Source: Igneacidithiobacillus sp041146875 (lineage in GTDB: Bacteria > Pseudomonadota > Gammaproteobacteria > Acidithiobacillales > Acidithiobacillaceae). From it: a stretch of DNA of 64,000 nt. A program made the translations under genes and the position numbers. Below are positions 33,817-43,284 of the stretch, one piece after another. The stretch's first letter is position 1. The number at the start of each line of letters is the position of its first letter. The stretch lies in contig NZ_JBFRXP010000006.1 in assembly GCF_041146875.1 (NCBI RefSeq), forward strand, positions 91,165-155,164. The letters are read 5' to 3'. The notes below the pieces were generated by a model, which was not told the DNA's origin, did no database searches, and saw nothing but the letters and a program-made list of their open reading frames with translations.

Positions 33817-34620
33817 TCAGAAGAAAGTCGTCACCGCCGCATCCAGGGCATCACGCATGTCTGGATCATCGGTAATCGGGCGAACGAGAGCAACGCTGCT
33901 GGCGGCCAGGGGCGCAATCCCCTTCTCGATCAGAGAGCCGGCGTAGATCAGCATACGTGTTGACAAGCCTTCATCGAGACCATGACCTTTAAGGTTGCGT
34001 GAACGCTCGGCAATGGAGACCAACTTACCCGCCATCTCGGTGGAGACGCCAGATTCATGCGCGACAATCTCGATCTCCAGGTCGCGATCGGGGTAGGAAA
34101 AGTCCAAGGCACCAAAGCGCTGTTTGGTGGACTGCTTCAGATCCTTCATTGACGACTGGTAACCCGGATTGTAGGAAATCACCAGCAAGAAATCTGGATG
34201 GGCATGCAGCAACTCGCCCTTTTTATCGAGGGGCAGAGTGCGTCGGTGGTCGGTAAGAGGATGGATGACGACGGTGGTGTCCTGCCGCGCCTCCACTACT
34301 TCGTCGAGATAGCAGATGGCGCCCATGCGTGCGGCGGTGGTCAAGGGACCGTCCTGCCACTTGGTACCATCCTTGTCGAGCAGAAAACGTCCGACCAGAT
34401 CAGATGCGGTCATATCTTCATTACAGGCGACGCTAATCAGCGGCCGCTGTAAACGCCACGCCATATACTCGATAAAGCGCGATTTGCCACAGCCCGTCGG
34501 GCCCTTCACCATCATTGGCAGGCGCGCCGCATAAGCAGCCTCGAACAAAGAAATCTCGTCGTGGACCTCCTTGTAATACGGTTCCTGACTGATTACATAC
34601 TGGCTATTGTCCATACTCAC
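33817..34620 (-). CDS. cbbQ: RuBisCO activase subunit CbbQ (AAA+ ATPase)
   Basis: A 267-residue MoxR-group AAA+ ATPase of the CbbQ/NorQ family. Walker A is GPTGCGKSR at residues 40-48, Walker B AICYLDEVVEAR near 105, and the ISYNPGYQSSMKDLKQSTKQ segment is typical of CbbQ. With CbbO it forms an activase that removes inhibitory sugar phosphates from form I RuBisCO. It is the last gene of the 18.3-kb carboxysome-DAB operon, 13 bases after the PII-like gene, and is separated from its partner cbbO by the four DAB-associated genes. Confidence 0.93.
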   Translation of the reverse strand: MSMDNSQYVISQEPYYKEVHDEISLFEAAYAARLPMMVKGPTGCGKSRFIEYMAWRLQRPLISVACNEDMTASDLVGRFLLDKDGTKWQDGPLTTAARMGAICYLDEVVEARQDTTVVIHPLTDHRRTLPLDKKGELLHAHPDFLLVISYNPGYQSSMKDLKQSTKQRFGALDFSYPDRDLEIEIVAHESGVSTEMAGKLVSIAERSRNLKGHGLDEGLSTRMLIYAGSLIEKGIAPLAASSVALVRPITDDPDMRDALDAAVTTFF

Positions 34621-34633
34621 GGCTGCTTACCCC

Positions 34634-34960
34634 TCAATTTTGGAACTTGACCAGGCGGCTCACCTGGATATCGGAAACGAACATCACCCCCTGATGTTTT
34701 TCAAAGAACGGGGTAAACCCTTCAAGAATAGGAGCGAGCAAATCCTGTGGTACAGCAACAATAATCATCATCAACACATCGTCTTCGTTGAACATCAAAT
34801 GGCCCTCGTAAATACCGTGGCTGCCTTTGCCCGAGAGATTGCCGACGATGCTATAGCCCTTGACGCCGGCGCGGTCCAACAGGTCAGTCGCAAAATCACG
34901 GTGCGCGCCTTCGAGGATGATCTCGATCTTTTTCAACGGATGAAGATTGAGGGTGTTCAT
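34634..34960 (-). CDS. PII-like protein of the carboxysome/DAB locus (CPII type)
   Basis: A 108-residue PII-superfamily protein. Its small size, the ferredoxin-like fold pattern (HPLKKIEIILEGAHRDFATD, then a loop GNLSGKGSHG, then LMMIIVAVPQDLLAPILEGF) and its place next to dabA match the carboxysome-associated CPII proteins. Those bind bicarbonate and adenine nucleotides and are proposed to regulate inorganic-carbon transport. The usual PII T-loop uridylylation Tyr motif is not apparent. Its start overlaps the dabA stop (ATGA), so it is made with the transporter. Role as a DAB regulator is inferred. Confidence 0.8.
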   Translation of the reverse strand: MNTLNLHPLKKIEIILEGAHRDFATDLLDRAGVKGYSIVGNLSGKGSHGIYEGHLMFNEDDVLMMIIVAVPQDLLAPILEGFTPFFEKHQGVMFVSDIQVSRLVKFQN

Positions 34961-37900
34961 GCACTGGCCTCCAGTAAGCTTTGCCGATATTGTCTACCCG
35001 ATTCTGGGTGTACCTGAAATTCGCCTTCTTCCAATACCAGACAGCGGTAATCGTCCTCCGGGTCCATCACGATCACCCGCAGCCAGCCACCCATAATCAG
35101 CGCCTTGACCTTGGGCAAGCGGCCCACCGCCGCAAGAACGAAGCCCGCGGGCGCCTCTACAAGAGCGATCAGACGAACCGGCTCATGGTAAGGTTTGCCT
35201 TCCCGATACATCGATTGGATGGGCAGACCGGTACGCAGGTCGCTCTGGTTCCCGGTCATCACGCCAAAGCGGCCGGCGACGTTGTGATAGGCCTTGCTGC
35301 CACTGCCGTAATGGTGCACGTCAACGGTAGAAAAATAATGTTCCAGATTGATCCACTCTCCTACCACCACCGGCGCCGAGAGAATATTTTCCAGAAAACG
35401 CCCCTTGGGATCGAGGCGGTAGTCGTAGGATTGCAGGAAGGGGCGTCCCTCGAGATTCACTCCCTCTGTTAGGTAGCGACCGCCAATGATGCCATAGAGG
35501 TTACGCGACAGCCCCCATTCCGGCCGCACCTGCGACCAGTCATGGGCATGTCGACGCGCCATAGCCGCGGCCGCATAGGGCTCCTTCGCCAGGCTGGGGC
35601 TCCCCCCCAGAGTGGGCATACGCTCCGCCGCGGTCACGCGAGTTGCCGCGGCAAGACCGCTGCGCAGCCGCTCCACGTACAGTAGATGGCGCGCCGGCAG
35701 CAGATCCAGGTCGTGCAGGGTGATTTCATCCGTGGTGGTATTGTGGACCGCCGCCATGAACCAGGTATCTTCGGGGATGTCGATCCCTTTCTTCTCGCGC
35801 AGCAGGCGACGCACCTCCGGCTGATTGGCCATAGCACTGATCACCCGCGCATTCGGCAGACCGCGACCACCACCGCAAGCGCCACAATCGAGGGCCGATT
35901 CGTAGGGGTTATTCTCGGTCTGACTCTCATGCCCCACCATAAGCACAAAACGGGAGAAGTTTTGGTTCAGGCCGGTCGACAACAGGGCATTGGATACATA
36001 GCGTACCTGCTCCTCGATACTAAAGCCCAGACGGGCAATGCGCTCCCTCTGCAGGCTGGTTTCCTGCCGGTCGACTCGATAGCCGCTGCGCAGTTTCTCG
36101 ATAAATTCGGCTTCCACCGGCAACGATAGCCCCAGGCGTTCCGCCAAGGCACTGCGGCCGACGCGGTTACCCAAGGCAATTTCGCGCAGCTCGCGTACCT
36201 CATTACCTGTCACCTGGTCGCGACTCACCTGCAATTCCCGTTGCAGGGCACGGACAATCATTGCGCGCTGCACAGCGCGGATAATGGAATCGGCCTGCTC
36301 CGCATTCAATTTATCGATCAACAGGCGGGTAGTCGGCTTTTCGGCATGTAAGCGACCATGCAGCTCGTGATAGGTGACCGGCGAGACCGTTTTCCCGATC
36401 AATCCAAGACTGAAGATCAAACCCACCGCCTCCACCGCTACAAAAGGTGAGAGCACAGAGGACTTGATGTCATGTAGAACATGCTCTAGCGCTCCATACA
36501 ACGGCTCTTCTTCGAGCTCTAGTTCGGCGGGGATTTCGACGATGAGGTTCTTGGGCGTTTGCACGGCAGGGCACAGGTGGACCTCACTGCCTTTGCCATA
36601 CTCCAGATAGCCAATCGGTACCCCAAAAAATCCCGCGATGCCAAAGGTCTGGTAGTCGCCCAAGGCTTCCAGATGGCGGCGCATGGGCTCGGAACGCACA
36701 TCGATACAGAAAAATGCCTGAGCAAATGGGCGTTTTTTCGGATGGTCTTCTGGTAAGCGTACCTTACGCACCAAATCGGTGATGTAGTGGGACTCCATCG
36801 CGCGCAACCATGCAAAGCCCTCTGCTTGCTCCCAACGCCGCAGCACATTCACAAATTGCGCCAACTGCTCTGGCAGCAAGGCTTGCAGCGAAGCCAGGGC
36901 ATCCGCTCCTACCCGCCCTGCCAACGCGCGCAAGGCCTGCGTTTTCCGTTGCGCCTCATGCTCTCGCTTAGCGTGAATATAGTCCGAGGCCAAGGCAGGA
37001 AATCCGCGCCGAGAGCGGCGCGCCAAGGCGTCATCAACGCGCTGCGCCCAAGCCGGCAAAATCGTCCCACCATGCAGCTCGCTGCGCAAATAAGCGCCGT
37101 AGGGGTCGTCGTAGACGAATTGCTGCAGCGCCTCTGCATCCCCGGGGCAGCCATGATGCCGTACCGCCTCCTGTACCAAAGAGAGGCCAAGGACCATGCG
37201 CACCGCCAGGAAATCGGTGAGATCTGCCGGATATTGCTGAGCCCAGTAATAATGCTTGGCCATACTACGGAAGCGAATGAAGCCCGCCCAACCATGCAAG
37301 CGGGTAAGCTGCCGGGTGATGTACTTTTGCCAATGTTCTTCAGGAATCTTCAGCAAAAGCAGAATCTGTGCGATGGTCCCCTCGGGACTCTCACTGGATG
37401 CCAAAAGTTCGCGCAAGTGCAATCCAAGCAAGGTAAAACGCAGATTGTGCTGTGCCACATCTTTCCATGAGGCAAAAAACCCCTTCTCCCGACTCGGTGC
37501 CTGCCACGCGGACTGCCCCTCATCAAAGAAATCCAGGCAGCTTTTTACGAGCAGGTCGTCTAGGGTATCACCAATTTTGGTGCCAAAGAGCAGATCAATA
37601 TTGCCATACAACGGTCCATCGCTAGCAATTTTTCGCTGCAACACTGCCCTGAGGCGTTCCACTAGAGGGGCAGAGTCTAGTTCGGGTGCTTCCTGCCCCT
37701 GGAACGCGGCGGCCAGTGCCTCTCCATCCAACCAGTCGCTTGCGGCAACCAAGCGTTCCGAGCGGCATTCTGTCATCACTGTCCACAGCCAGGACTCCAG
37801 ATCGATACCCGGCAGATCAACATGTTCCTGCGCCAGGAAGTCCTGCAAGTATCGACGCAGAGCTGCGTCATCGATCTTGCCCTCGCCACGATAACCCTGG

Positions 37901-38106
37901 TAGTGAGAACGAGGTAGATACCCCCGGCCATGGAACAGACGGCTTCCTTCCGCTACCGCATCCGGGAACGGCATATGCTCCAGACCAAAGAGTGGATTGT
38001 GGTGAATGAAGGTACGCATCGGCCAGAAACGTGGGATCGGCTCGCCGGCAACGTAGATCATTGACCGGACCTTGAGGCGGTCGCCGAGGGTCAGATTCCT
38101 ATCCAT
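34957..38106 (-). CDS. dabA: Inorganic-carbon transporter subunit DabA (DUF2309)
   Basis: A 1049-residue DUF2309/UPF0753 protein. DabA is a cytoplasmic, zinc-dependent, carbonic-anhydrase-like subunit that with membrane DabB converts CO2 to bicarbonate in one direction and so accumulates inorganic carbon. Predicted ligands are visible: Cys and Asp in FFCIDVRSEPMRRHLE (about 466 and 468), His in VGHESQTENNPYE (about 725) and Cys in ALDCGACGGGRG (about 740). It is at the long end of the family. The gene overlaps the upstream membrane-protein gene by 16 bases and the downstream PII-like gene by four, so the three are tightly coupled. Confidence 0.95.
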   Translation of the reverse strand: MDRNLTLGDRLKVRSMIYVAGEPIPRFWPMRTFIHHNPLFGLEHMPFPDAVAEGSRLFHGRGYLPRSHYQGYRGEGKIDDAALRRYLQDFLAQEHVDLPGIDLESWLWTVMTECRSERLVAASDWLDGEALAAAFQGQEAPELDSAPLVERLRAVLQRKIASDGPLYGNIDLLFGTKIGDTLDDLLVKSCLDFFDEGQSAWQAPSREKGFFASWKDVAQHNLRFTLLGLHLRELLASSESPEGTIAQILLLLKIPEEHWQKYITRQLTRLHGWAGFIRFRSMAKHYYWAQQYPADLTDFLAVRMVLGLSLVQEAVRHHGCPGDAEALQQFVYDDPYGAYLRSELHGGTILPAWAQRVDDALARRSRRGFPALASDYIHAKREHEAQRKTQALRALAGRVGADALASLQALLPEQLAQFVNVLRRWEQAEGFAWLRAMESHYITDLVRKVRLPEDHPKKRPFAQAFFCIDVRSEPMRRHLEALGDYQTFGIAGFFGVPIGYLEYGKGSEVHLCPAVQTPKNLIVEIPAELELEEEPLYGALEHVLHDIKSSVLSPFVAVEAVGLIFSLGLIGKTVSPVTYHELHGRLHAEKPTTRLLIDKLNAEQADSIIRAVQRAMIVRALQRELQVSRDQVTGNEVRELREIALGNRVGRSALAERLGLSLPVEAEFIEKLRSGYRVDRQETSLQRERIARLGFSIEEQVRYVSNALLSTGLNQNFSRFVLMVGHESQTENNPYESALDCGACGGGRGLPNARVISAMANQPEVRRLLREKKGIDIPEDTWFMAAVHNTTTDEITLHDLDLLPARHLLYVERLRSGLAAATRVTAAERMPTLGGSPSLAKEPYAAAAMARRHAHDWSQVRPEWGLSRNLYGIIGGRYLTEGVNLEGRPFLQSYDYRLDPKGRFLENILSAPVVVGEWINLEHYFSTVDVHHYGSGSKAYHNVAGRFGVMTGNQSDLRTGLPIQSMYREGKPYHEPVRLIALVEAPAGFVLAAVGRLPKVKALIMGGWLRVIVMDPEDDYRCLVLEEGEFQVHPESGRQYRQSLLEASA

Positions 38107-38864
38107 AGGCCACTCCAGAGCAATCCAAACAGGGCGAAGAGAAAGAGAATACCCGCACCAATACTCGCCACTCCCCCGCCAATATCCACCAGGGGTTCAC
38201 CGCGATAGATACCAAAAAGAAGATCTTGCAAGAATTTACCAATAGACCAACCCCAAATCATCAAGAGTAGGAGGAGGGGCCAGAGCCAAGAGAGATCGAG
38301 CAAATGAAAAACATGCAACAGCGCAAAAAAACTGGGGAACACTGGTGTTGCTACCAATGCCAAGGCGGTAACGGTAATGAGTCCACTCAAGCGTGGCAGC
38401 TCCGTTGCCAAACCACCGCGCAAGCCCAGGTATGCACCGCCCATACGCCGACTGAGCATGCCCGCCCAGAGCATTAGCAGACCTGCTGGCAGGGACCAGG
38501 CGAGAGCAAACAATTCCGTCATGTGCACGGAGCTGCCACTCGCAACCAAGAGCCAAGTAAGGGTCAAACTTGAGCTTGCCGTAAGCCGCGACCAAATATT
38601 GATTTCGCGCGCGCTAACCGCACGAAATGCGTAAAACACCGCAGTGAAGAGTACCACCATGAGCCAGATCCGTTGCCCTAGAACCGGCAAGGGTAAGAAC
38701 GGTCCAGTGTGATAGAGCAGTAAGATACCGAGTTGCGGTAGCACCAACACCGCCAATGCCCGACCCCAAGGGCCAGGGGCAGAATCAACCAGGCGGTTAA
38801 AGATCAAGCTCAGCGGAAAAACCGGGAGCAGAACCGCGCTCATGAGAAGAATGATCCATTCCAT
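38091..38864 (-). CDS. Polytopic membrane protein between dabB and dabA
   Basis: A 257-residue protein with about six to seven membrane helices, including LLMSAVLLPVFPLSLIFNRL, LVLPQLGILLLYHTGPFLPL and a C-terminal hairpin around GAGILFLFALFGLLWSG. It looks distantly like a partial complex I antiporter-type subunit but carries no clear proton-channel Lys/Glu motif. The start at 38864 follows TGGAG and lies 4 bases after the dabB stop; its end overlaps dabA by 16 bases. Being locked between the two known DAB genes, it is probably a third subunit or assembly factor of this DAB version. No assigned function. Confidence 0.75.
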   Translation of the reverse strand: MEWIILLMSAVLLPVFPLSLIFNRLVDSAPGPWGRALAVLVLPQLGILLLYHTGPFLPLPVLGQRIWLMVVLFTAVFYAFRAVSAREINIWSRLTASSSLTLTWLLVASGSSVHMTELFALAWSLPAGLLMLWAGMLSRRMGGAYLGLRGGLATELPRLSGLITVTALALVATPVFPSFFALLHVFHLLDLSWLWPLLLLLMIWGWSIGKFLQDLLFGIYRGEPLVDIGGGVASIGAGILFLFALFGLLWSGLWIGI

Positions 38865-38868
38865 GGGC

Positions 38869-40563
38869 TTAGCTCCAGCGGAACCAGACATTCAGACGAC
38901 GTGATGCGGCCAGTAATAGCTGCGTCATGCGTACATAGATGTCATTGAGATACAGTTCACGGCTCAGGAGGGCGTAGAGTGCCACATAGGTGCCGTGCCA
39001 CTTGTCATTAAAACGCTGTCCCCAATCTTGCGCATCCGCGAAAAAGGTTAGTGCCCAGCCACCAACAAAGATCAGCGCTAATACAATCACCAGCACATCA
39101 TAAGAGAGCACGCCGATACTCGCCGAAGCGAAGAGCCGAGCGCTGGCCCCAGGCTCGGGGTAAAGAAAATTGCCGAAATAGTGGCTAATCAGGGTATAAC
39201 CAACCACCACCAGGACGAAAGAACCGAGGATACCACCCATGACTTGCCAGGGATTGCTATGCGTCATCTTATGCGCGGCAAACAGGGCCTGCGCTCCAGT
39301 GACCCAGGCGAAAAAGAGCAGCACGATGACGCCCTGCTCAAAGAACAGATGCGAGGCCACAAAAAAATGCGACAGACTGAGCACCAATACCGGCACGAGT
39401 ATGGTCAACGCCGCCGCGGTGATCCAGGGCAAACGCGAAGGTTTATTGGGCCGCCGCTCTACGACAGAAACATAGACCGGGTCCGGTGGCACGCCATCGT
39501 TCGCGCGCGCATCCCCAATGGCATTACCGGCGCCCAAAAATAGCGAGGCCTTGAAGAAGCCGTGGGCAATCAGATGAAAGACCGCCAAAGGGAAAGCACC
39601 TAGGCCACACTCCATGACCATAAACCCCATCTGACCCATGGTCGAGTATCCCAAAGATCGCTTGATGTCGTTCTGAATCAACATCAGTGCCGACCCAAGC
39701 ACCGCAGTGATCAAGCCGATCACGAAGGCGATGTGCAGCGCCAGGCTCGTGTACTCAAAAATGGGGGCAAAGCGGTTGAAGAGAAAACCACCAGCATTGA
39801 CGATACCTGCATGCATTAAGGCCGATACTGGCGTCGGACCATCCATGGTGTAGGGTAACCAACCATGCAGCAAAAATTGCGCCGAGCGGGCGAAGGCGGA
39901 AATCGCTATCAGGATACCCACCCATGCCGGCACCGACATACCCCAAAGCTGCGCGGCGTGCGGTGCTGCCGCCACTTGGGCAAATATGACTGGCAAAGAC
40001 AGACTATGGTAGGCCTGAAAGAGAATGAAGGCCGCCAACCACAGGGGCAGATCACCAAAACGATAGGTGATTTGCGTCCAGAACGCGTAGCGACCGGAGG
40101 CCGCGCGATCGGTGTCATGGCCCAGGAGAAAATACAGAAATACGCCCACCAGGAACCACGCTACCAACAGGGTGATCAAATCGGCAGCGGAAACCATGAA
40201 AAAGATAGTCGCCGTCATCAGATCAAGCAAAGCGAAAAAGCGCGGATAATTCGGCTCTTCGATCATATAGCGCACCGAGTACATGTGCACTAGCAGACTG
40301 ATCCCGGAAACAAAAGACCACATGATCAAGGCTAGGGGATCCAGCCAGACACTCCCCCAAAGCTGCCCAATGAGCACCACTTTTGGCATCCCAGAACTGA
40401 TGTAATCACCGAGCAGAGACAGCGATAGCAGGAAGGTCAGGAGGGTGGCCAGCACACTCAGGCGTGCGGCTGTGCTTTTGTTGTGACGCAGAAAGGCAAA
40501 AATCAACAACGCCGATAAGACGGGCACAAAAGGAATAATGACCGCTAGGGTGTCCATCACCAA
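38869..40563 (-). CDS. dabB: Inorganic-carbon transporter subunit DabB (NuoL/MrpA-like)
   Basis: A 564-residue membrane protein of the proton-conducting NADH-quinone oxidoreductase subunit L/Mrp antiporter group. Signature parts are SFVSGISLLVHMYSVRYM, HGWLPYTMDGPTPVSALMHA (the conserved proton-antiporter motif near residue 240) and LIQNDIKRSLGYSTMGQMGF. DabB couples the membrane potential or a cation gradient to the DabA carbonic-anhydrase reaction. It lies downstream of cbbO with 69 bases between. Loci that combine DAB with alpha-carboxysomes are known from chemolithoautotrophs such as Halothiobacillus. Confidence 0.94.
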   Translation of the reverse strand: MVMDTLAVIIPFVPVLSALLIFAFLRHNKSTAARLSVLATLLTFLLSLSLLGDYISSGMPKVVLIGQLWGSVWLDPLALIMWSFVSGISLLVHMYSVRYMIEEPNYPRFFALLDLMTATIFFMVSAADLITLLVAWFLVGVFLYFLLGHDTDRAASGRYAFWTQITYRFGDLPLWLAAFILFQAYHSLSLPVIFAQVAAAPHAAQLWGMSVPAWVGILIAISAFARSAQFLLHGWLPYTMDGPTPVSALMHAGIVNAGGFLFNRFAPIFEYTSLALHIAFVIGLITAVLGSALMLIQNDIKRSLGYSTMGQMGFMVMECGLGAFPLAVFHLIAHGFFKASLFLGAGNAIGDARANDGVPPDPVYVSVVERRPNKPSRLPWITAAALTILVPVLVLSLSHFFVASHLFFEQGVIVLLFFAWVTGAQALFAAHKMTHSNPWQVMGGILGSFVLVVVGYTLISHYFGNFLYPEPGASARLFASASIGVLSYDVLVIVLALIFVGGWALTFFADAQDWGQRFNDKWHGTYVALYALLSRELYLNDIYVRMTQLLLAASRRLNVWFRWS

Positions 40564-40632
40564 GTCCTCTTAACGCTTCGTTCGTCGATCTGGAAAGTTA
40601 TGCCGCACATAAGCTACGCCCCATATTTTTCC

Positions 40633-42987
40633 TCACTTCGTCATCGCAATATACAGCTGCGGCAGCTTCTGCGGCAGGCTATCGACATGATCCAACACCA
40701 AATAATTGCGCTGGCCAAAAATCCGACTGACATACTCGTCGGCATAGGGGTCGAGAGACAGACAAAACGTACGAATCCCCTTACGCGCCAATTCCTCTAC
40801 CGCGCGTTTGGTATCAAAGCGCAGATACTGTGGATCGCGCACATCATTATCGGCGGGCTCGCCATCGGTCAGCAGAATGAGCAACTTCTTCTGACTCGGA
40901 TACTGTTCCATCAAGTGCCCGGTATGACGAAGTGCTGCACCCATGCGCGTGGAGAGTTTACCCGCCATGCCGGCCAAGCGTCCTTTCACCTTCTCGTCAT
41001 AAGGGGCATCAAAGGCCTTGAAGGTATAAAACTCGACGTCATGCCGCCCATTGGAATCAAAACCACAAAGCATGAAGGGATCACCGATGCGATCCAGGGC
41101 ACCGGCGAGCAGCACCGCCGCCTCGCGCGCCAATTGTAGGACCGTTACATCACCTTCTGTTCGCGAGCGTAGCTTGTCGTTAGTGGATTCTGAAAGATCA
41201 ATGAGCAGCGTGACCGATAGATCGCGAATGTGCAGCCGGGTGCGAATCCCAATACGTGGATCAGGCTGGTGGCCCATGCGGATATCGGTCATCGCCAGGA
41301 TGGCAGCATTGATATCGATATCATCACCGTCCTCCACCTTGCGCGTGCGCACTACCCCCTGTGGCTGAATGGCCTCGATCATCTTGCCGATCTTCTGTAC
41401 CAACGGCTTGTTTTGCTCCAACAAGGCCTCAATTTCGGCAGGATCGCCCATTTTCGGGCGCTTCTCGTAGACCGTCGTCCACATCGGGCGCTCAAGCTGG
41501 GTTTGATAATCCCACTCCGAGTAGCTCACCGGCTGGGCAACCGGCTCTTTCCCCTCCTTCTCGTTGAAGGTCTTACCGTCGTCATCATAGAACTCAGTGG
41601 CAAGAATCCAGATCTCCTGGGCATCGTCCCCAGCGAACTCCACATCGACGGCGTTGATCATCTCCATCAAGTTGACATATTTGCGTAGCTGCGGCTGCCC
41701 GCCATTCAGGATGTCTACCGAGCCAGCGCTTCCTGCTGGCGTCCAGAGATAGCGATTGTCATCCCGGTACGGGCTGCGCGGCTGGTCCTTTTGCGCCGAA
41801 TACTCCAAAGCCAGCTCTTTGCTCAACTCGGCCAGCTCCTCCGCAGCGGAGAGCAGAACGCCGTACAAATCTTCCTCCTCCGCAAGAATTTTCGGAAAGA
41901 GTTCCCGCGCACGTTCCACCAGTGGGTGCGCATCAGCATAGTCGTGGTCGATCAAGGCATACACGGCACGCTCGGCAATTTCGCCAAGCCGTGCGTCAGC
42001 GTTTGGTTCACGTACGGCGTCCGTGCGCCCCAAACGCCGCCACAAGGGCAAAAGACCGGGAAACTTTTTCCCTTCCAGGGTCTCCACTCGCGCGTCTTCA
42101 AACACCCCTACCCAGAGCTTTTTCAGCGGCGTGGCGAGTTCCAGACGGGTATCGAATTGCGATTCGACCACGTGTGCAGCCGCATGTGCGACTGCCGCAC
42201 GATAGACCTCGAGGGCTGGTACCTTGTCATCTTCACCGATGACAACATCGTCATAGGCATCAGGCACAAAAATGAAGTAGTCTTCGATGTAGGGCTGGTA
42301 ACCCGTGCGGCTCTCGTAATCCCCCGAGGTAGGACGCAGAAAGAAATCGCGACCCCAGAGGGCGCGCAAGTACATGTTCAAACGCCGCTGCACGTCCACA
42401 AAAAGAATACCGCGATGCTCTTGCTGCAATACCGCAAGAGACTGGGGAGTTTCCAAGCCGAAGAACTCTGCCTGGGCAGCAAAGTCCGTGCGATAAGCCG
42501 AGATACCCCAACTCGCCCAACGGCGCAAGCCGCCAAGAGTCATCTGCTCGAGAAGCACTTCAATTTTGCCCAGCATCGGGCGCACGCCGCGTGGGGCCTG
42601 CGCAAGCAGTTGATCTAAAAGCAACAGATAGCCGCGGAAGAGATCAATTTCGCCAAGCCGCTGCGCGACCACCGGGGCAGTCGAGAAAAAGAGCACCAGG
42701 ACCTCGGAACTGGTCTTGGAAAACATGCGGATGGCAGTGGACAGCATCTCGAACACTGCTTGTTCGCCGATGTCACGGGCCACGTGCGGCCCGGCCTGGA
42801 TAAAGCTGAGCACGAGATCCGTGCCACGCCCCAAGGATTTTAGGCTGCGCGCCCCTTCGAGATAGGCCTCCAAGCCGCGCTTGGAAAAGATGCGAGCGGC
42901 CTCATGCCAATTCGCCTCAAGGACGGTGGACGCATCGTCCCCCAACTCTGCAAGTACATCGGGATAATCGGTCAGCAAGATTGCCAT
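40633..42987 (-). CDS. cbbO: RuBisCO activase subunit CbbO (VWA domain)
   Basis: A 784-residue CbbO/NorD-like protein. The long N-terminal helical region is followed by a C-terminal von Willebrand A domain whose MIDAS motif is LLIDLSESTNDKL near residue 595, with LLILLTDGEPADN later and the CbbO/NorD end CLSLDPYADEYVSRIFGQRN. CbbO recruits the CbbQ ring to RuBisCO via the MIDAS. It lies after mcdB with an 84-base gap and before dabB. A C-terminal tail of a related gene is present as a remnant at 58396-58557. Confidence 0.93.
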   Translation of the reverse strand: MAILLTDYPDVLAELGDDASTVLEANWHEAARIFSKRGLEAYLEGARSLKSLGRGTDLVLSFIQAGPHVARDIGEQAVFEMLSTAIRMFSKTSSEVLVLFFSTAPVVAQRLGEIDLFRGYLLLLDQLLAQAPRGVRPMLGKIEVLLEQMTLGGLRRWASWGISAYRTDFAAQAEFFGLETPQSLAVLQQEHRGILFVDVQRRLNMYLRALWGRDFFLRPTSGDYESRTGYQPYIEDYFIFVPDAYDDVVIGEDDKVPALEVYRAAVAHAAAHVVESQFDTRLELATPLKKLWVGVFEDARVETLEGKKFPGLLPLWRRLGRTDAVREPNADARLGEIAERAVYALIDHDYADAHPLVERARELFPKILAEEEDLYGVLLSAAEELAELSKELALEYSAQKDQPRSPYRDDNRYLWTPAGSAGSVDILNGGQPQLRKYVNLMEMINAVDVEFAGDDAQEIWILATEFYDDDGKTFNEKEGKEPVAQPVSYSEWDYQTQLERPMWTTVYEKRPKMGDPAEIEALLEQNKPLVQKIGKMIEAIQPQGVVRTRKVEDGDDIDINAAILAMTDIRMGHQPDPRIGIRTRLHIRDLSVTLLIDLSESTNDKLRSRTEGDVTVLQLAREAAVLLAGALDRIGDPFMLCGFDSNGRHDVEFYTFKAFDAPYDEKVKGRLAGMAGKLSTRMGAALRHTGHLMEQYPSQKKLLILLTDGEPADNDVRDPQYLRFDTKRAVEELARKGIRTFCLSLDPYADEYVSRIFGQRNYLVLDHVDSLPQKLPQLYIAMTK

Positions 42988-43071
42988 AAGCCGCTCAGCC
43001 TGCCCTCCGGGTAAATGAAAGCCCGACCAACTATCGTGGTCGTGCGCTACCTACAGTACTGCGCGATGAAC

Positions 43072-43284
43072 TCAGTCTGGCCAGATGCGCTGCGGATTCA
43101 GTTCACGCCCAGTTCCGGCGTTGAGATCCGCGACAGGCTCACGCTTCGTTTTGGTCGCCGTCGTACGTGCGCTGCTCGCAGGCACCGCGTCTTTTTCCGC
43201 CGCAGTTGTCGTCGCCTTGGCACTGCTGCGCCGCCGCGGACTCTGCATACTGGCGTTGAGTTTGTCTTCCAATTGGCTAGTCAC
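43072..43284 (-). CDS. mcdB: Carboxysome positioning protein McdB (alpha type), probable
   Basis: A 70-residue low-complexity protein rich in Ser, Thr, Ala, Lys and Arg, with a short N-terminal helix (MTSQLEDKLNASMQS) and a Trp three residues from the end (NPQRIWPD). Alpha-McdB proteins are small, largely disordered, have a conserved C-terminal Trp and are encoded beside McdA. Its ATG overlaps the mcdA stop (ATGA). It would tether carboxysomes to the McdA gradient on the nucleoid. Identification rests on position and these features, since the family is weakly conserved. Confidence 0.75.
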   Translation of the reverse strand: MTSQLEDKLNASMQSPRRRSSAKATTTAAEKDAVPASSARTTATKTKREPVADLNAGTGRELNPQRIWPD

